A stretch of 15,481 bases of DNA from CAYWNK01 sp047639615 (GCA_047639615.1 JBLIOL010000103.1:1-15481), one strand, 5' to 3'; counted from the stretch's first letter, positions 6,224 to 14,257 are shown. The notes: generated from the letters alone by a model not told the origin. Translations and numbers: made by a program.

Positions 6224-7222
6224 ATGCACCAAGACTCGAGTTCTGAACTGATCGGCGAGGGCCGTACCTTCCACCTATTTAGGGAGGAGCTGCAGCGGGT
6301 AGCAGCCTCCGATAGGCCCGTTACGGTGCTTCTCGAGGGCGAACCGGGGACCGGAAAGACCCTGGCAGCAGCTTACTTGCACCGCCACAGCGAGCGCCGG
6401 GAAGGACCTCTGGTCACGGTGGATCTAGGAGCGCTGGGCCCGACTTTGATCGAAGCTGAATTGTTCGGGCACGAGGCGGGTGCCTACACGGGCGCTGATC
6501 GTGCGCGCGAGGGCCGTTTTCGGCGTGCTGACGGGGGTACCTTGGTACTCGAGGGCATCGAGGATTTGCCCCTGGAGACCCAGGTCAAGCTGCTGCGGGT
6601 GCTCCAGGAGCGGGTGGTTGAACCCCTGGGGGGGGAGGCGCCTATCGCTGTGGACGTGAGGGTCGTCGCCACCAGCTCCAAGCCCCTGCAGGGATTGGTA
6701 CGCGAGGGGCTCTTCCGGGAGGACCTCTATTACCGGCTGGCCGTGGTGGTGCTGCAGGTGCCGCCTTTACGAGCTCGCGCTGGGGACCTGGCGGGCTTGG
6801 TGACACACCTCAGCCGCCAGGCGGCCGAGCGGCTCGGGGTGCAGGAACGTGCCCTGGAGGAGGGAGTTCTCAGCTGCCTGGAGGAGCACCCCTGGCCGGG
6901 CAACGTGCGCGAGTTGGAGAACGCCCTGGAGCGGGTACAGGTACTCGCTCCCGATGGGAATCGCCAGCGGGCGGTGAGTGTCGAGGAGTTCGCTTTCCTG
7001 GGGGAAGCCGTGGCCGGAGCAGCTGGTGAGCTGGCTCGCTTGGCCCTGGCCCAGGGGCTGGAGCTGGATGAATTGAGCGCGGCCTGCATCGAGCGGGCCT
7101 TGCAGGAGGAGCGCGGCAACGCCTCGGCGGCCGCAAGGCGCTTGGGGCTTTCGCGCCGGGCCCTGGAGTATCGTCGGCGCAAGCTGGCCGGTGGGGAGTC
7201 CGGGGAGGACGAGCATGAATAG
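6224..7222 (+). CDS. Sigma54-type AAA+ transcriptional regulator, no sensor domain, altered Walker B
   Basis: Bacterial enhancer-binding proteins use ATP to remodel sigma54-RNA polymerase at -24/-12 promoters. The 332-residue product consists of the AAA+ domain (about 10-240) and a C-terminal Fis-type helix-turn-helix (about 285-321, GNASAAARRLGLSRRALEYR). There is no receiver, PAS or GAF domain, so it resembles PspF in layout. Walker A is GEPGTGKT (39-46). The sigma54-contact loop is GAYTGA (86-91, Tyr in place of the usual Phe). LFREDLYYRL (163-172) and HPWPGNVRELEN (222-233) are conserved. The Walker B stretch reads GGTLVLEGIEDL where the family has GGTLFLDEIGDL: the Asp-Glu pair is Glu-Gly (110-111), so hydrolysis may be weak. 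Sensor I is VVATSSK instead of the usual Asn-bearing form. The ATG at 6224 is chosen because the open frame upstream overlaps nusA. The stop overlaps the next gene by eight bases. Target promoters are unknown. Confidence 0.88.
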   Translation: MHQDSSSELIGEGRTFHLFREELQRVAASDRPVTVLLEGEPGTGKTLAAAYLHRHSERREGPLVTVDLGALGPTLIEAELFGHEAGAYTGADRAREGRFRRADGGTLVLEGIEDLPLETQVKLLRVLQERVVEPLGGEAPIAVDVRVVATSSKPLQGLVREGLFREDLYYRLAVVVLQVPPLRARAGDLAGLVTHLSRQAAERLGVQERALEEGVLSCLEEHPWPGNVRELENALERVQVLAPDGNRQRAVSVEEFAFLGEAVAGAAGELARLALAQGLELDELSAACIERALQEERGNASAAARRLGLSRRALEYRRRKLAGGESGEDEHE

Positions 7223-9707
7223 GGCCCCGGCTGGCGCGCTACGAATCGTTGCGATATGGGTGCGTCTTACCTTATTACTAGGGTGTCTGGGGACCACCGC
7301 TGGGGGACAGGAACTGGATGCAGGGGCTTTGGGGGCTGTGGATGGGGCGCGGGCCGTGCAGGCCTGGGCCCAGTTCGAGCAGGCGGGGGCCCAGGGGGTC
7401 GGTTCCTTGCTCGAGGGCTTTGAGCAGGCCTCCGTACCCGGGCGGGTGGCTCGCGGCAGGCTACTGGCCCGTTTCGCTGGGCCCGAGCAGGTCCCGCGCT
7501 TGCTGGCATTGTGCGGGGCCGAGTCGGATCCGGAGGTGTTGCGCGCCATGATCTCCTTCGCTGGCCGAGCGGCCTTCGGGGACGAGGCTTTAGAGGAGCG
7601 TATGGAGCTGCTCGAGCAAACGGCGCGCTCGGGATCGGGCGAGCTGCGGCGGGGCGCCTTGCAGGCACTCGGGAGTCTCGACCGATTGTCCGCGGCGGAA
7701 CGACTGGAGCGTCTGGTAGGCGATCTACCGCGAGGTGCACGGGTTTGGGCGGCGCAGGCTTTGCCCAGCACTCCGCGCGCGGACGGGAGCTTGGAGCGAC
7801 TGCTGCGCGCCGGTTTTGCCGGCCCCGTGGATCAACGTACACCTGCCGACGTGTTGGCGGTCTTGCTGCCGCGACTGGGCAAGCGCTTGGCCGAGCGCGA
7901 GGACGGTGGAGACCTGCCGCATGTGCGCGCGCCGTTGGTGTTGGCCCTGCGGCATCCTTCGCGGCGCGTGCGCTTGGCGGGTATCGCTGCCTACGAAACG
8001 CTCATGGATAGCTTGCGCGCGCTGGGTGAGGCGGAGCGTACGGAACACCTGCTGAACGGCTTGTTGGAGCAAGGATTCGATCCGCGCTTGGTGCAGTTTC
8101 AGCGCGCACGCTTTGCGTTTTTTCCTGCCGGAGATGGTGAGGCTGCCTTGCTTGCAGCGCGTGCGCTGGTGGCGGCTTCGATCAGTCGCGCGCCCTTGGA
8201 TGATGATCCGCAAATGGCGGGGGATCGTTGGTTGGCGCGCGGGCAGTTGCTGGAGGGCTTAGCTCTGGTCTCGCTCGGTCGCGCGCAGGAAGCACGCGGC
8301 GCATTGATCCTAGCGGCGGCGAGCGTGGAGGCGCGCCTGGCTAAACGGATGGACCGCGGCGTCGGGCGTGGGCGCGAAGCGCACGTGGAGGTCTTGCAGG
8401 AATTTGCGCTGGTTCAGATCAGTCGCATTCTGGCGGAATTGGCCGCTGGGGCGCCAGGGGGGGCTAAAGACGGCATTTGCCTGGCCTTGGCGCGCAGCGC
8501 GCATACGGCCAGCTTGGAGGCGCAGGCGCTCTACGCGGAGTTGCAGGGGGAGGCCATGGGCGGCTGGGACTCGCTCTTGGATGCGAACATCTCGCCCTAC
8601 CGTTTGTTGTTCACGGGCTTGCCGCATGTGGGCATGGACCTGCAGCAGCAGCTGGTCTTGCAGTTGGGTGTGGCGCGCGTGCTCGCCTCGGTTTCGCCGG
8701 GCGAGATGCCGGGCTTCCGGCCCTACGATGGTCTGCCGCCGGAACTGGCTGATCCTCTGGAGGATCCTGATCGGCTGGCGCTACTTGAGAGCATTCAGAT
8801 CGGTCGCTTGGATGGCGTTCAAGAGGATTTGGAACAGCAACGTACGCGTGTGCTGCGCTTGCAGTCGAGTCCGCTTTGGGAGGTGCCGCAGGATGCGCTC
8901 GTGCGCCTGCAACTGCTCGATCGGCGGCGTCGGATGATGCTCTTCGAGATGAATCAGAAGGAAGGGGAGGATGGCGATGTGCTGCTCGAGCTGCGCTTGC
9001 CTGCGTCCATCGCGCTCTGGTTGTCGCGCGATTTGCAGCGCGAAGGGCGCGGGGAGGAAGCGCGCGCTACCTGCCGCCGGTATCAGGACGATCTGCAGCG
9101 CACGGGTATCTCGAACTGGTGGTACTACCTGGGGCAGGAGCGCTTGGCTCGGGCGGACATTGCGATCGGGTCCTCGTGGACCGATGACGATGAGCCCTTG
9201 AAGGCTCAGGCGGCTTTGCTGCGCGCGACGGAACGCTTGCGCTCGATCGAGGATCAGTTGCTGGAGAGGGGTGCTGGGCCCCAGGCTCTGGCTCCCTACA
9301 GGGCCCTGCGTTCCACGGCCTTGGTCTCCTTGGCGGTGAATGCCAATGTGAAGTTGGCCCAGCCGGAGCGCGCTTTGGAGTTCTATGAGCAGGCCTACGA
9401 GCTGCGCCAGGATGACTTCATGCGCGTGCTGCTGGCCTGCTACCGGGCACGTTTCGGTAGGGAGGTGGAGGCCCGCGCCCTGCTGCGCGAGATCCGGCCT
9501 GGACCGGGCAGCTGGTACAACCTGGCCTGCACCTACGCCCTGCTAGGGGATACGGAGGAGGCCCTGCGCTGGCTCGAGACCGAGCTGGAGGGCAACCATC
9601 CGACCCCCGCCTCCCTGGCGCGCCAGCAGGCTTGGGCGGCCGAGGATCCGGACTTGGCCAGCCTGCGCGAAGACCCGCGTTTCCAGCGCCTGGTCGGCTC
9701 GCAATAG
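7215..9707 (+). CDS. Exported HEAT/TPR-repeat protein, function unknown
   Basis: I do not recognise a named family. The 830-residue product begins with a signal sequence (basic MNRAPAGALR, then a hydrophobic stretch to about residue 23). LLGC at 21-24 fits a lipobox, so it could be a lipoprotein; cleavage after TTAGG would instead make it a secreted protein. The first third contains helical repeats of HEAT type (about 60-280, e.g. ARSGSGELRRGALQALGSL and HPSRRVRLAGIAAYETL). The last 115 residues contain TPR-like helices (ERALEFYEQAYELRQ, WYNLACTYALLGDTEEALRWLE) and the LREDPRFQRLV ending common in TPR proteins. The middle is helical and charged without a clear motif; no catalytic signature was seen. 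The ATG at 7215 is preferred because GGGGAGGAC (7202-7210) is a good ribosome binding site; the GTG at 7191 is an alternative. It overlaps the regulator gene by eight bases, so the two are probably translated together. Likely a protein-binding scaffold in the periplasm. Confidence 0.8.
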   Translation: MNRAPAGALRIVAIWVRLTLLLGCLGTTAGGQELDAGALGAVDGARAVQAWAQFEQAGAQGVGSLLEGFEQASVPGRVARGRLLARFAGPEQVPRLLALCGAESDPEVLRAMISFAGRAAFGDEALEERMELLEQTARSGSGELRRGALQALGSLDRLSAAERLERLVGDLPRGARVWAAQALPSTPRADGSLERLLRAGFAGPVDQRTPADVLAVLLPRLGKRLAEREDGGDLPHVRAPLVLALRHPSRRVRLAGIAAYETLMDSLRALGEAERTEHLLNGLLEQGFDPRLVQFQRARFAFFPAGDGEAALLAARALVAASISRAPLDDDPQMAGDRWLARGQLLEGLALVSLGRAQEARGALILAAASVEARLAKRMDRGVGRGREAHVEVLQEFALVQISRILAELAAGAPGGAKDGICLALARSAHTASLEAQALYAELQGEAMGGWDSLLDANISPYRLLFTGLPHVGMDLQQQLVLQLGVARVLASVSPGEMPGFRPYDGLPPELADPLEDPDRLALLESIQIGRLDGVQEDLEQQRTRVLRLQSSPLWEVPQDALVRLQLLDRRRRMMLFEMNQKEGEDGDVLLELRLPASIALWLSRDLQREGRGEEARATCRRYQDDLQRTGISNWWYYLGQERLARADIAIGSSWTDDDEPLKAQAALLRATERLRSIEDQLLERGAGPQALAPYRALRSTALVSLAVNANVKLAQPERALEFYEQAYELRQDDFMRVLLACYRARFGREVEARALLREIRPGPGSWYNLACTYALLGDTEEALRWLETELEGNHPTPASLARQQAWAAEDPDLASLREDPRFQRLVGSQ

Positions 9708-9791
9708 GCCAATCCGACAGGAATTAAGAAACACCGCCAATGGATGACCCCCCCGGCGGGCCTTGGCCGTACCCTGCGCGGCGCTAAAGAC

Positions 9792-10970
9792 ATGGGCAAA
9801 ATCACTTTGACAGGAAAGGGCCGTCGTTGGGTCCAGAACGGGCATCCTTGGGTTTACCACGACGACGTGGCAGACGGGGAAGGCGACGCAGGCGAGCTCC
9901 TGCCGGTGGAAGATCCCACTGGCAAGGTGGTCGGCTGGGGTCTTCACAGCGATAAGAGTCGCATTCGCGTGCGTCTGGTGACGCGCACCACGGAACAGCC
10001 CAACCGGGCGTTCTGGGTGGAGCGCTTCGGCCGCGCGATTCAGTTGCGCGAGGACCATGGGATGATGGATCCGGAAGGCGCTTGCCGCTTGGTCTCTGGC
10101 GATGCCGATGGCTTGCCGGGACTGGTGGTGGATCGCTACGGCAAGACCTTGGTACTGCAGTGCAGCAGTCAGGGCGCGGACCGTATGCGCGACTTCCTGG
10201 TGGAGTGCTTGGAGGAGGCTTTGCCCTATGAGGTCGAGTGCATCGTCGACCGCTCCGACGTTTCCGTGCGCAAGCTGGAAGGCTTGCAGCCGCGCGTTGA
10301 AGTGCTCAAGGGTGAGCCGGCGAGCCCGATCGTGCTGACCGATGACGGCCTGGAGTACACCGTGGATGTGCTCGGCGGTCACAAGACCGGCGCCTACTTG
10401 GACCAGAGCCAGAACCGCAAGGATGCGGCGCGCTGGGCCAAGGGTCGCAAGGTGCTGGATGCCTTCGCCTACGACGGCTTGTTCGGTATTCGCGCGGCGC
10501 TTGCTGGCGCTAGCGAGGTGCTCTTCCTCGAGCAGAACAAGGCCGCTATCGAGCGCATTCAGGATCACGCTGAGCGCAACGGGGTGGCGGATAAGGTCAC
10601 CATCGAGCGCACCAACTGCATGCAGGCCATGCGCGACTTGGCTGATGCCGAGCGTAAGTTTGGCCTGATCATCGTCGACCCGCCGGCCTTCGCGCGCAAC
10701 CGTCGTGAGGCCGCTGGTGCCGAACGCGGCTACGTGGAGCTCAACAAGCGCGCCATGATCATGGCCGACCCCGGCGGCGTGGTAGTGAGCGCCTCGTGCT
10801 CCTACAATGTGCGTCCCGAGGAGTTCATCGACTTCCTGCGCAAGTCTGCCAACTTGGCCGAGCGCCAGACCGTCATGATGAACTTGGCTAGCGCTTCCCC
10901 GGATCACCCCCAACTGCTTGCCCTGCCGGAATCGCGCTACTTGAAGTGCGCCTTCCTGCGGGTCTTCTAG
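9792..10970 (+). CDS. rlmI: 23S rRNA (cytosine-C5) methyltransferase, RlmI-like
   Basis: SAM-dependent methyltransferase of the RlmI/PUA type, which in E. coli makes m5C1962 in 23S rRNA. With the ATG at 9792 the product is 392 residues, close to E. coli RlmI (396). An N-terminal PUA-like domain carries GKGRRWVQNGHPWVYHDDV (8-26). The Rossmann methyltransferase half starts around HKTGAYLDQSQNRKDA (197-212). Motif I is VLDAFAYDGLFGI (221-233), motif IV DPPAF (296-300), and the likely nucleophile is C336 in SASCSYNV. An ATG at 9744 would add 16 residues that do not fit the family start; no clear Shine-Dalgarno was seen for either. It lies 84 bp after the HEAT/TPR gene and 32 bp before thiS. Methyltransferase class is firm; the exact target base is inferred from the family. 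Confidence 0.85.
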   Translation: MGKITLTGKGRRWVQNGHPWVYHDDVADGEGDAGELLPVEDPTGKVVGWGLHSDKSRIRVRLVTRTTEQPNRAFWVERFGRAIQLREDHGMMDPEGACRLVSGDADGLPGLVVDRYGKTLVLQCSSQGADRMRDFLVECLEEALPYEVECIVDRSDVSVRKLEGLQPRVEVLKGEPASPIVLTDDGLEYTVDVLGGHKTGAYLDQSQNRKDAARWAKGRKVLDAFAYDGLFGIRAALAGASEVLFLEQNKAAIERIQDHAERNGVADKVTIERTNCMQAMRDLADAERKFGLIIVDPPAFARNRREAAGAERGYVELNKRAMIMADPGGVVVSASCSYNVRPEEFIDFLRKSANLAERQTVMMNLASASPDHPQLLALPESRYLKCAFLRVF

Positions 10971-11002
10971 GTTCTCCAGACAGCTCACCCAAGGTTCGGC
11001 CC

Positions 11003-11209
11003 ATGCCGCTCGTCATCAAGGTCAACGGCGTGGAACGTGAGGTGGAGCTTGGCTCTACCGTGGCCGACTTGGTGAGCGCGGAAGGACTGGCGCCGAACCA
11101 GGTGGCGGTGGAGCTCAACCAAGTGCTTGTTCCGCGCGCAGCGCGCGCGGAACGGGTGCTTGAGAGCGGCGATGGGGTCGAGCTGGTGACCATGGTGGGC
11201 GGGGGCTGA
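11003..11209 (+). CDS. thiS: Sulfur carrier protein ThiS
   Basis: Ubiquitin-fold sulfur carrier for the thiazole ring of thiamine. The 68-residue product starts MPLVIKVNGVEREV, carries the conserved VAVELNQVLVPR, and ends in VGGG; the C-terminal Gly is adenylylated and thiocarboxylated. Length and ending are typical. The ATG at 11003 follows an AAGG (10991-10994). An upstream start at 10946 would overlap the methyltransferase gene and adds nothing conserved. thiG begins three bases after its stop, so the pair is probably translationally coupled. ThiF, ThiO or ThiH, needed to charge ThiS and supply dehydroglycine, are not in this window. Confidence 0.93.
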   Translation: MPLVIKVNGVEREVELGSTVADLVSAEGLAPNQVAVELNQVLVPRAARAERVLESGDGVELVTMVGGG

Positions 11210-11212
11210 TCG

Positions 11213-12031
11213 GTGGCCTCTGAAGACTTGCTTACTATCGGCGACCTGCGCCTGAGCTCGCGCCTGATGGTGGGCACGGGCAAATACGCGAGCTACGCCG
11301 AGATGGCCAGCTGCTTGGAAGCCTCCGGCACGCAGCTCGTGACCGTGGCCTTGCGGCGCGTCAATCATGACACGCGCAGTGGTACGAGCCTGCTGGATCA
11401 TGTGGATCTGGAGCGCTATGCGCTGCTGCCCAACACGGCGGGTTGCTACGACGCGCGCGATGCGGTGCGTACGGCGCGGCTGGGTCGCGATCTCTTGGAG
11501 ACGGCGCGCGTGAAGCTCGAGGTGCTCGGCGATCCGCGCACGCTATTACCCGATCCCATCGGGACCTTGGAAGCGGCCGAGGAATTGGTCAAGGATGGCT
11601 TCGAGGTCTACGTCTATACATCGGACGATCCGCGCTTGTGTATGCGCTTGGCGGAACTCGGTTGCGCGGCGGTCATGCCCGCCGGTTCGCCCATCGGATC
11701 CGGCCGTGGGGTGGCCAACCCAGACGCGATTCGCATCGTGCGCGAGCTGCTGCCGGCGGAGGTGCCTGTGATCGTGGACGCGGGCATCGGTACCGCTTCG
11801 GATGCGGCTTTGGCCATGGAGACGGGCGCCGATGGGGTGCTGCTCAACTCGGCCATCGCCGGGGCCTACGATCCCTTGCGCATGGCGCGCGCCATGGGGC
11901 AGGCGGTGGCGGCGGGGCGAAACTCGTTCTTGGCTGGGCGCATTCCCCGGCGACTGCACGCGAGTGCTTCCTCTCCTGAGGAAGGCTTGATCGAGGAGGC
12001 CGGGCCGGCGCAGCCGCCCGGTGAGGCTTGA
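11213..12031 (+). CDS. thiG: Thiazole synthase ThiG
   Basis: ThiG condenses deoxyxylulose 5-phosphate, dehydroglycine and ThiS-thiocarboxylate into thiazole phosphate in the cytosol. The 272-residue (beta/alpha)8-barrel product carries the family signatures: LMVGTGKY near the start, K101 in VKLEVLGDP (the Schiff-base lysine), MPAGSPIGSGRG (155-166) and VDAGIGTASDAA (188-199) for phosphate binding, and GVLLNSAIAGA (208-218). A Pro/Glu-rich tail of about 22 residues follows the barrel. The start is GTG at 11213, three bases after the thiS stop. Its stop overlaps the upstream alternative TTG of the next gene. Confidence 0.96.
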   Translation: MASEDLLTIGDLRLSSRLMVGTGKYASYAEMASCLEASGTQLVTVALRRVNHDTRSGTSLLDHVDLERYALLPNTAGCYDARDAVRTARLGRDLLETARVKLEVLGDPRTLLPDPIGTLEAAEELVKDGFEVYVYTSDDPRLCMRLAELGCAAVMPAGSPIGSGRGVANPDAIRIVRELLPAEVPVIVDAGIGTASDAALAMETGADGVLLNSAIAGAYDPLRMARAMGQAVAAGRNSFLAGRIPRRLHASASSPEEGLIEEAGPAQPPGEA

Positions 12032-12033
12032 GT

Positions 12034-12930
12034 ATGGCTCTGCTCGGGTTCCTTCAGGAGGAGCCCTTGAGCGAGATTGAGCTGCCGCCGGCCACGGCTG
12101 TGGTGGCGTACGGACTCGCCATGTGCGTGCTCAGTGTGCTGTTGCTCAGGCGCTTTGCTGGAGGGTGGTTGCAGAGCTCTCTGCCGCAGGAGGAATCCCT
12201 GCCGGGGCCGTGGAACACAGCGCATCTGGTGATCGTCGTCCTGCTGGGCGTCATGCTGCAGATTCTGGCGGGTTCCCTAGTCGCTATTTTTGCCCGCAGT
12301 CGCGGCGTGGAGATTGCTGAGTTGAGTGCGGGCGTAGCACTCTTGGCGGCAGCCTTTTGGCAAGGCGCGCTGGTGGTGGTGTTGGTTCTCGTGGCCCGCA
12401 AGTCCCCACGGGGCTTCGCTAGTCTCGGGCTCAGCAGTACGCGTCCACGCGCGATCTTGGTTGGAATGGGCATGTACCTTGTGGCCCTGCCGGCGCTATT
12501 TGGTTCGAGCTTGCTGTGGAGCCAAGTGTTGGAGTTCATGGGGCGCGGTGGCGAAACCCAGGCCGTGCAGGAGATGATTCTGCGTACCGTAGGCGCGGAA
12601 GTTCCCCTAGCCGTGGCGCTAGCCGTGGTCGTGGTTCCGTTCCTAGAGGAAGTCATTTTTCGCGGTTGGCTACAGGGGTGGATCAGTCACAGGCTTTCTC
12701 CTGTGCATGGAATTGTGATCCCTGCTGCGCTATTCGCGTTGATGCATGGGGCAGCCGTACTCCTTCCAATCTTTGTGCTGGCGCTATTGTTGGGCGTCGT
12801 GCGTCAGCGCACCGAGCGATTAGCACCTGTGTTCGCCATGCACGCCCTGCACAACGGCATTCAGATATTCTTCCTGCTGTATTTTCAGCCGGACGTGACC
12901 GCTGCCAGTCTCTTGAGCTTCCTGCCATGA
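12034..12930 (+). CDS. CPBP-family intramembrane metalloprotease
   Basis: Membrane protein of the CPBP (Abi/CAAX-like) family, homologous to prenyl-protein Rce1 proteases. The 298-residue product has about seven or eight hydrophobic segments (near 20-38, 64-86, 98-121, 140-162, 191-204, 225-243, 245-256 and 272-285). The three conserved motifs are present: EEVIFR (205-210, Glu pair plus Arg), FALMH (234-238, His) and HALHN (270-274, His and Asn). These line a metal-dependent active site within the membrane. The ATG at 12034 has GAGG seven bases upstream (12023-12026); the TTG at 12028 is an alternative. It lies just after thiG and overlaps the next gene by four bases (ATGA). The substrate is unknown; no bacteriocin gene is near, so an immunity role is not supported here. 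Confidence 0.92.
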   Translation: MALLGFLQEEPLSEIELPPATAVVAYGLAMCVLSVLLLRRFAGGWLQSSLPQEESLPGPWNTAHLVIVVLLGVMLQILAGSLVAIFARSRGVEIAELSAGVALLAAAFWQGALVVVLVLVARKSPRGFASLGLSSTRPRAILVGMGMYLVALPALFGSSLLWSQVLEFMGRGGETQAVQEMILRTVGAEVPLAVALAVVVVPFLEEVIFRGWLQGWISHRLSPVHGIVIPAALFALMHGAAVLLPIFVLALLLGVVRQRTERLAPVFAMHALHNGIQIFFLLYFQPDVTAASLLSFLP

Positions 12931-13445
12931 CCGATTCAGAAAACCTGCCCTTCCCGCGCAAGGGTCTCTTCCGTCCCGTAGCAGGAGGTGCCTTCGTGGC
13001 TCAGGGAGCCGTCGTTACCGGCGACGTGACTTTGGGCGAAGACGTCGGCGTTTGGTTCGGTTGCGTGCTGCGCGGGGATGATGCGCCGCTGGTGGTCGGT
13101 CGGCGCACGAATGTGCAGGACCTGACCATGATCCATGCGGATCCGGGCGTGCCGAACATCATCGGTGAGGAGGTCACTATCGGGCATCGCTGCGTCTTGC
13201 ACGGAGCGAAGGTCGGCGATCGCGCGCTGATCGGCATGGGCGCGATCTTGCTCGCTGGCTGCGAGATCGGCGAGGAGTCGATCATCGCCGCTGGCGCGGT
13301 GGTCAAGGAGGGCATGATCGTGCCGCCTCGCTCCCTGGTGGTGGGGGTGCCCGGCAAGATCGTTCGTGAGGTTTCAGCGGAGCAGGTGGCGCACTTCAAG
13401 GAGAGCGCTGAAGGCTACGTGCAACAGATCCGGCTCTACCTGTAG
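12927..13445 (+). CDS. Gamma-class carbonic anhydrase / hexapeptide-repeat protein
   Basis: Left-handed beta-helix protein of the gamma-carbonic anhydrase (YrdA/PaaY/CcmM-like) family. The 172-residue product shows hexapeptide repeats throughout (VVTGDVTLGEDVGVWFGCVL, VTIGHRCVLHGAKVGDRALIGMGAIL). The three metal-binding histidines are present: H70 in MIHAD, H87 in IGHR and H92 in LHGA. R49 and D51 in LRGDDAP, and Q64 in NVQDL, match other conserved active-site positions. A C-terminal helix ends the fold. The ATG overlaps the stop of the CPBP gene (ATGA), so translation is likely coupled. Carbonic anhydrase activity is plausible but unproven for many members, so the biochemical role is an inference. 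Confidence 0.92.
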   Translation: MTDSENLPFPRKGLFRPVAGGAFVAQGAVVTGDVTLGEDVGVWFGCVLRGDDAPLVVGRRTNVQDLTMIHADPGVPNIIGEEVTIGHRCVLHGAKVGDRALIGMGAILLAGCEIGEESIIAAGAVVKEGMIVPPRSLVVGVPGKIVREVSAEQVAHFKESAEGYVQQIRLYL

Positions 13446-13465
13446 GCTGGGGGCTGGCCCTACCT

Positions 13466-14248
13466 ATGGACACCTACCCTGAGAAGCTGGCGCGATTGGA
13501 TGCGCACTTGCGCGAGTTGGGCCGCCTGGCGGTGGCCTTCTCGGGCGGGGTGGATTCGAGTGCGCTGCTGCATGCGGCGCGGCGCGTGCTGGGGGATCAG
13601 GCTGTGGCGATCCTGGCGGACTCGGCATCCCTGCCGCGGCGTGAGTTGCTTGCGGCTCGGGAAGTGGCGCAGGCCATGGGAGCGGAGCTCCTGGAAGTGC
13701 CTACGGATGAGCAGCAGGATCCTGACTATCAGGCCAACCTGGGGCAGCGCTGCTACTTCTGTAAGGCCGCGCTGTTCCGCGCCATGGGGACGCTCTGCGC
13801 CGAGCACGAGATTCCGTGGATGGCCTTCGGCGAGGTGACGGACGATTGGTCCGACGATCGGCCCGGAGCGCGCGCGGCGGCGGAGGCCCAGGTGGTGGCG
13901 CCGCTCTCGGCGGCGGGCTTCGATAAGCAGGACGTGCGCCGCTATGCGCGCGAGGCTGGGCTGGATGTGGCGGACAAGCCGGCTTCCGCATGTCTCGCGT
14001 CGAGGCTCCCGGTGGGCACGGTGGTGACTACGGAACGCTTGGCGCGGGTGGAAGGCGCGGAGGATGCGCTCCTCGGGTTGGGCCTGCGTCAGGTGCGCGT
14101 GCGCCACCATGGCAAGCTCGCGCGGGTGGAGGTCGGCGCCGATGAACTGGCTCGCGCCGAAGGCATGCAGGCAGAGTTGCATGAGGCACTGACGCAAGCG
14201 GGTTTCGAGCGCTTCGAGTTGCACGCCTACCGCGCGCCTGGTTCCTGA
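13466..14248 (+). CDS. larE: LarE-type ATP-dependent sulfur transferase
   Basis: LarE is a PP-loop ATP pyrophosphatase that inserts sulfur into the nickel-pincer nucleotide cofactor of lactate racemase and related enzymes. The 260-residue product has the PP-loop SGGVDS (26-31), RCYFCK with C96 and C99, and SACLASR with C176. Cys176 is the sacrificial cysteine in the Lactobacillus plantarum enzyme. The extra CxxC is a feature I associate with the iron-sulfur type of LarE rather than the single-cysteine type. TTERLARVEGAEDAL (188-202) and the C-terminal region fit the family. It starts 20 bp after the carbonic anhydrase gene and closes the operon before a terminator. No larB, larC or lactate racemase gene is in the window. 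The family call is strong; the client enzyme is unknown. Confidence 0.92.
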   Translation: MDTYPEKLARLDAHLRELGRLAVAFSGGVDSSALLHAARRVLGDQAVAILADSASLPRRELLAAREVAQAMGAELLEVPTDEQQDPDYQANLGQRCYFCKAALFRAMGTLCAEHEIPWMAFGEVTDDWSDDRPGARAAAEAQVVAPLSAAGFDKQDVRRYAREAGLDVADKPASACLASRLPVGTVVTTERLARVEGAEDALLGLGLRQVRVRHHGKLARVEVGADELARAEGMQAELHEALTQAGFERFELHAYRAPGS

Positions 14249-14257
14249 GGAGGCCGC

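Noticed and set aside
6767..7771. 334-residue minus-strand frame across the regulator and HEAT/TPR junction
   Set aside because: Ser/Arg/Ala-rich shadow of two real genes with good starts and motifs.
9744..9791. Upstream start for the RlmI-like methyltransferase
   Set aside because: The added 16 residues do not resemble the family; the ATG at 9792 gives a start and length close to E. coli RlmI.
9543..10988. 481-residue minus-strand frame across the methyltransferase gene
   Set aside because: Antisense to a clear RlmI-type gene with intact motifs; the product looks like nothing known.
10946..11002. Upstream start for thiS
   Set aside because: It would overlap the end of the methyltransferase gene and lengthen ThiS beyond the family's usual size.
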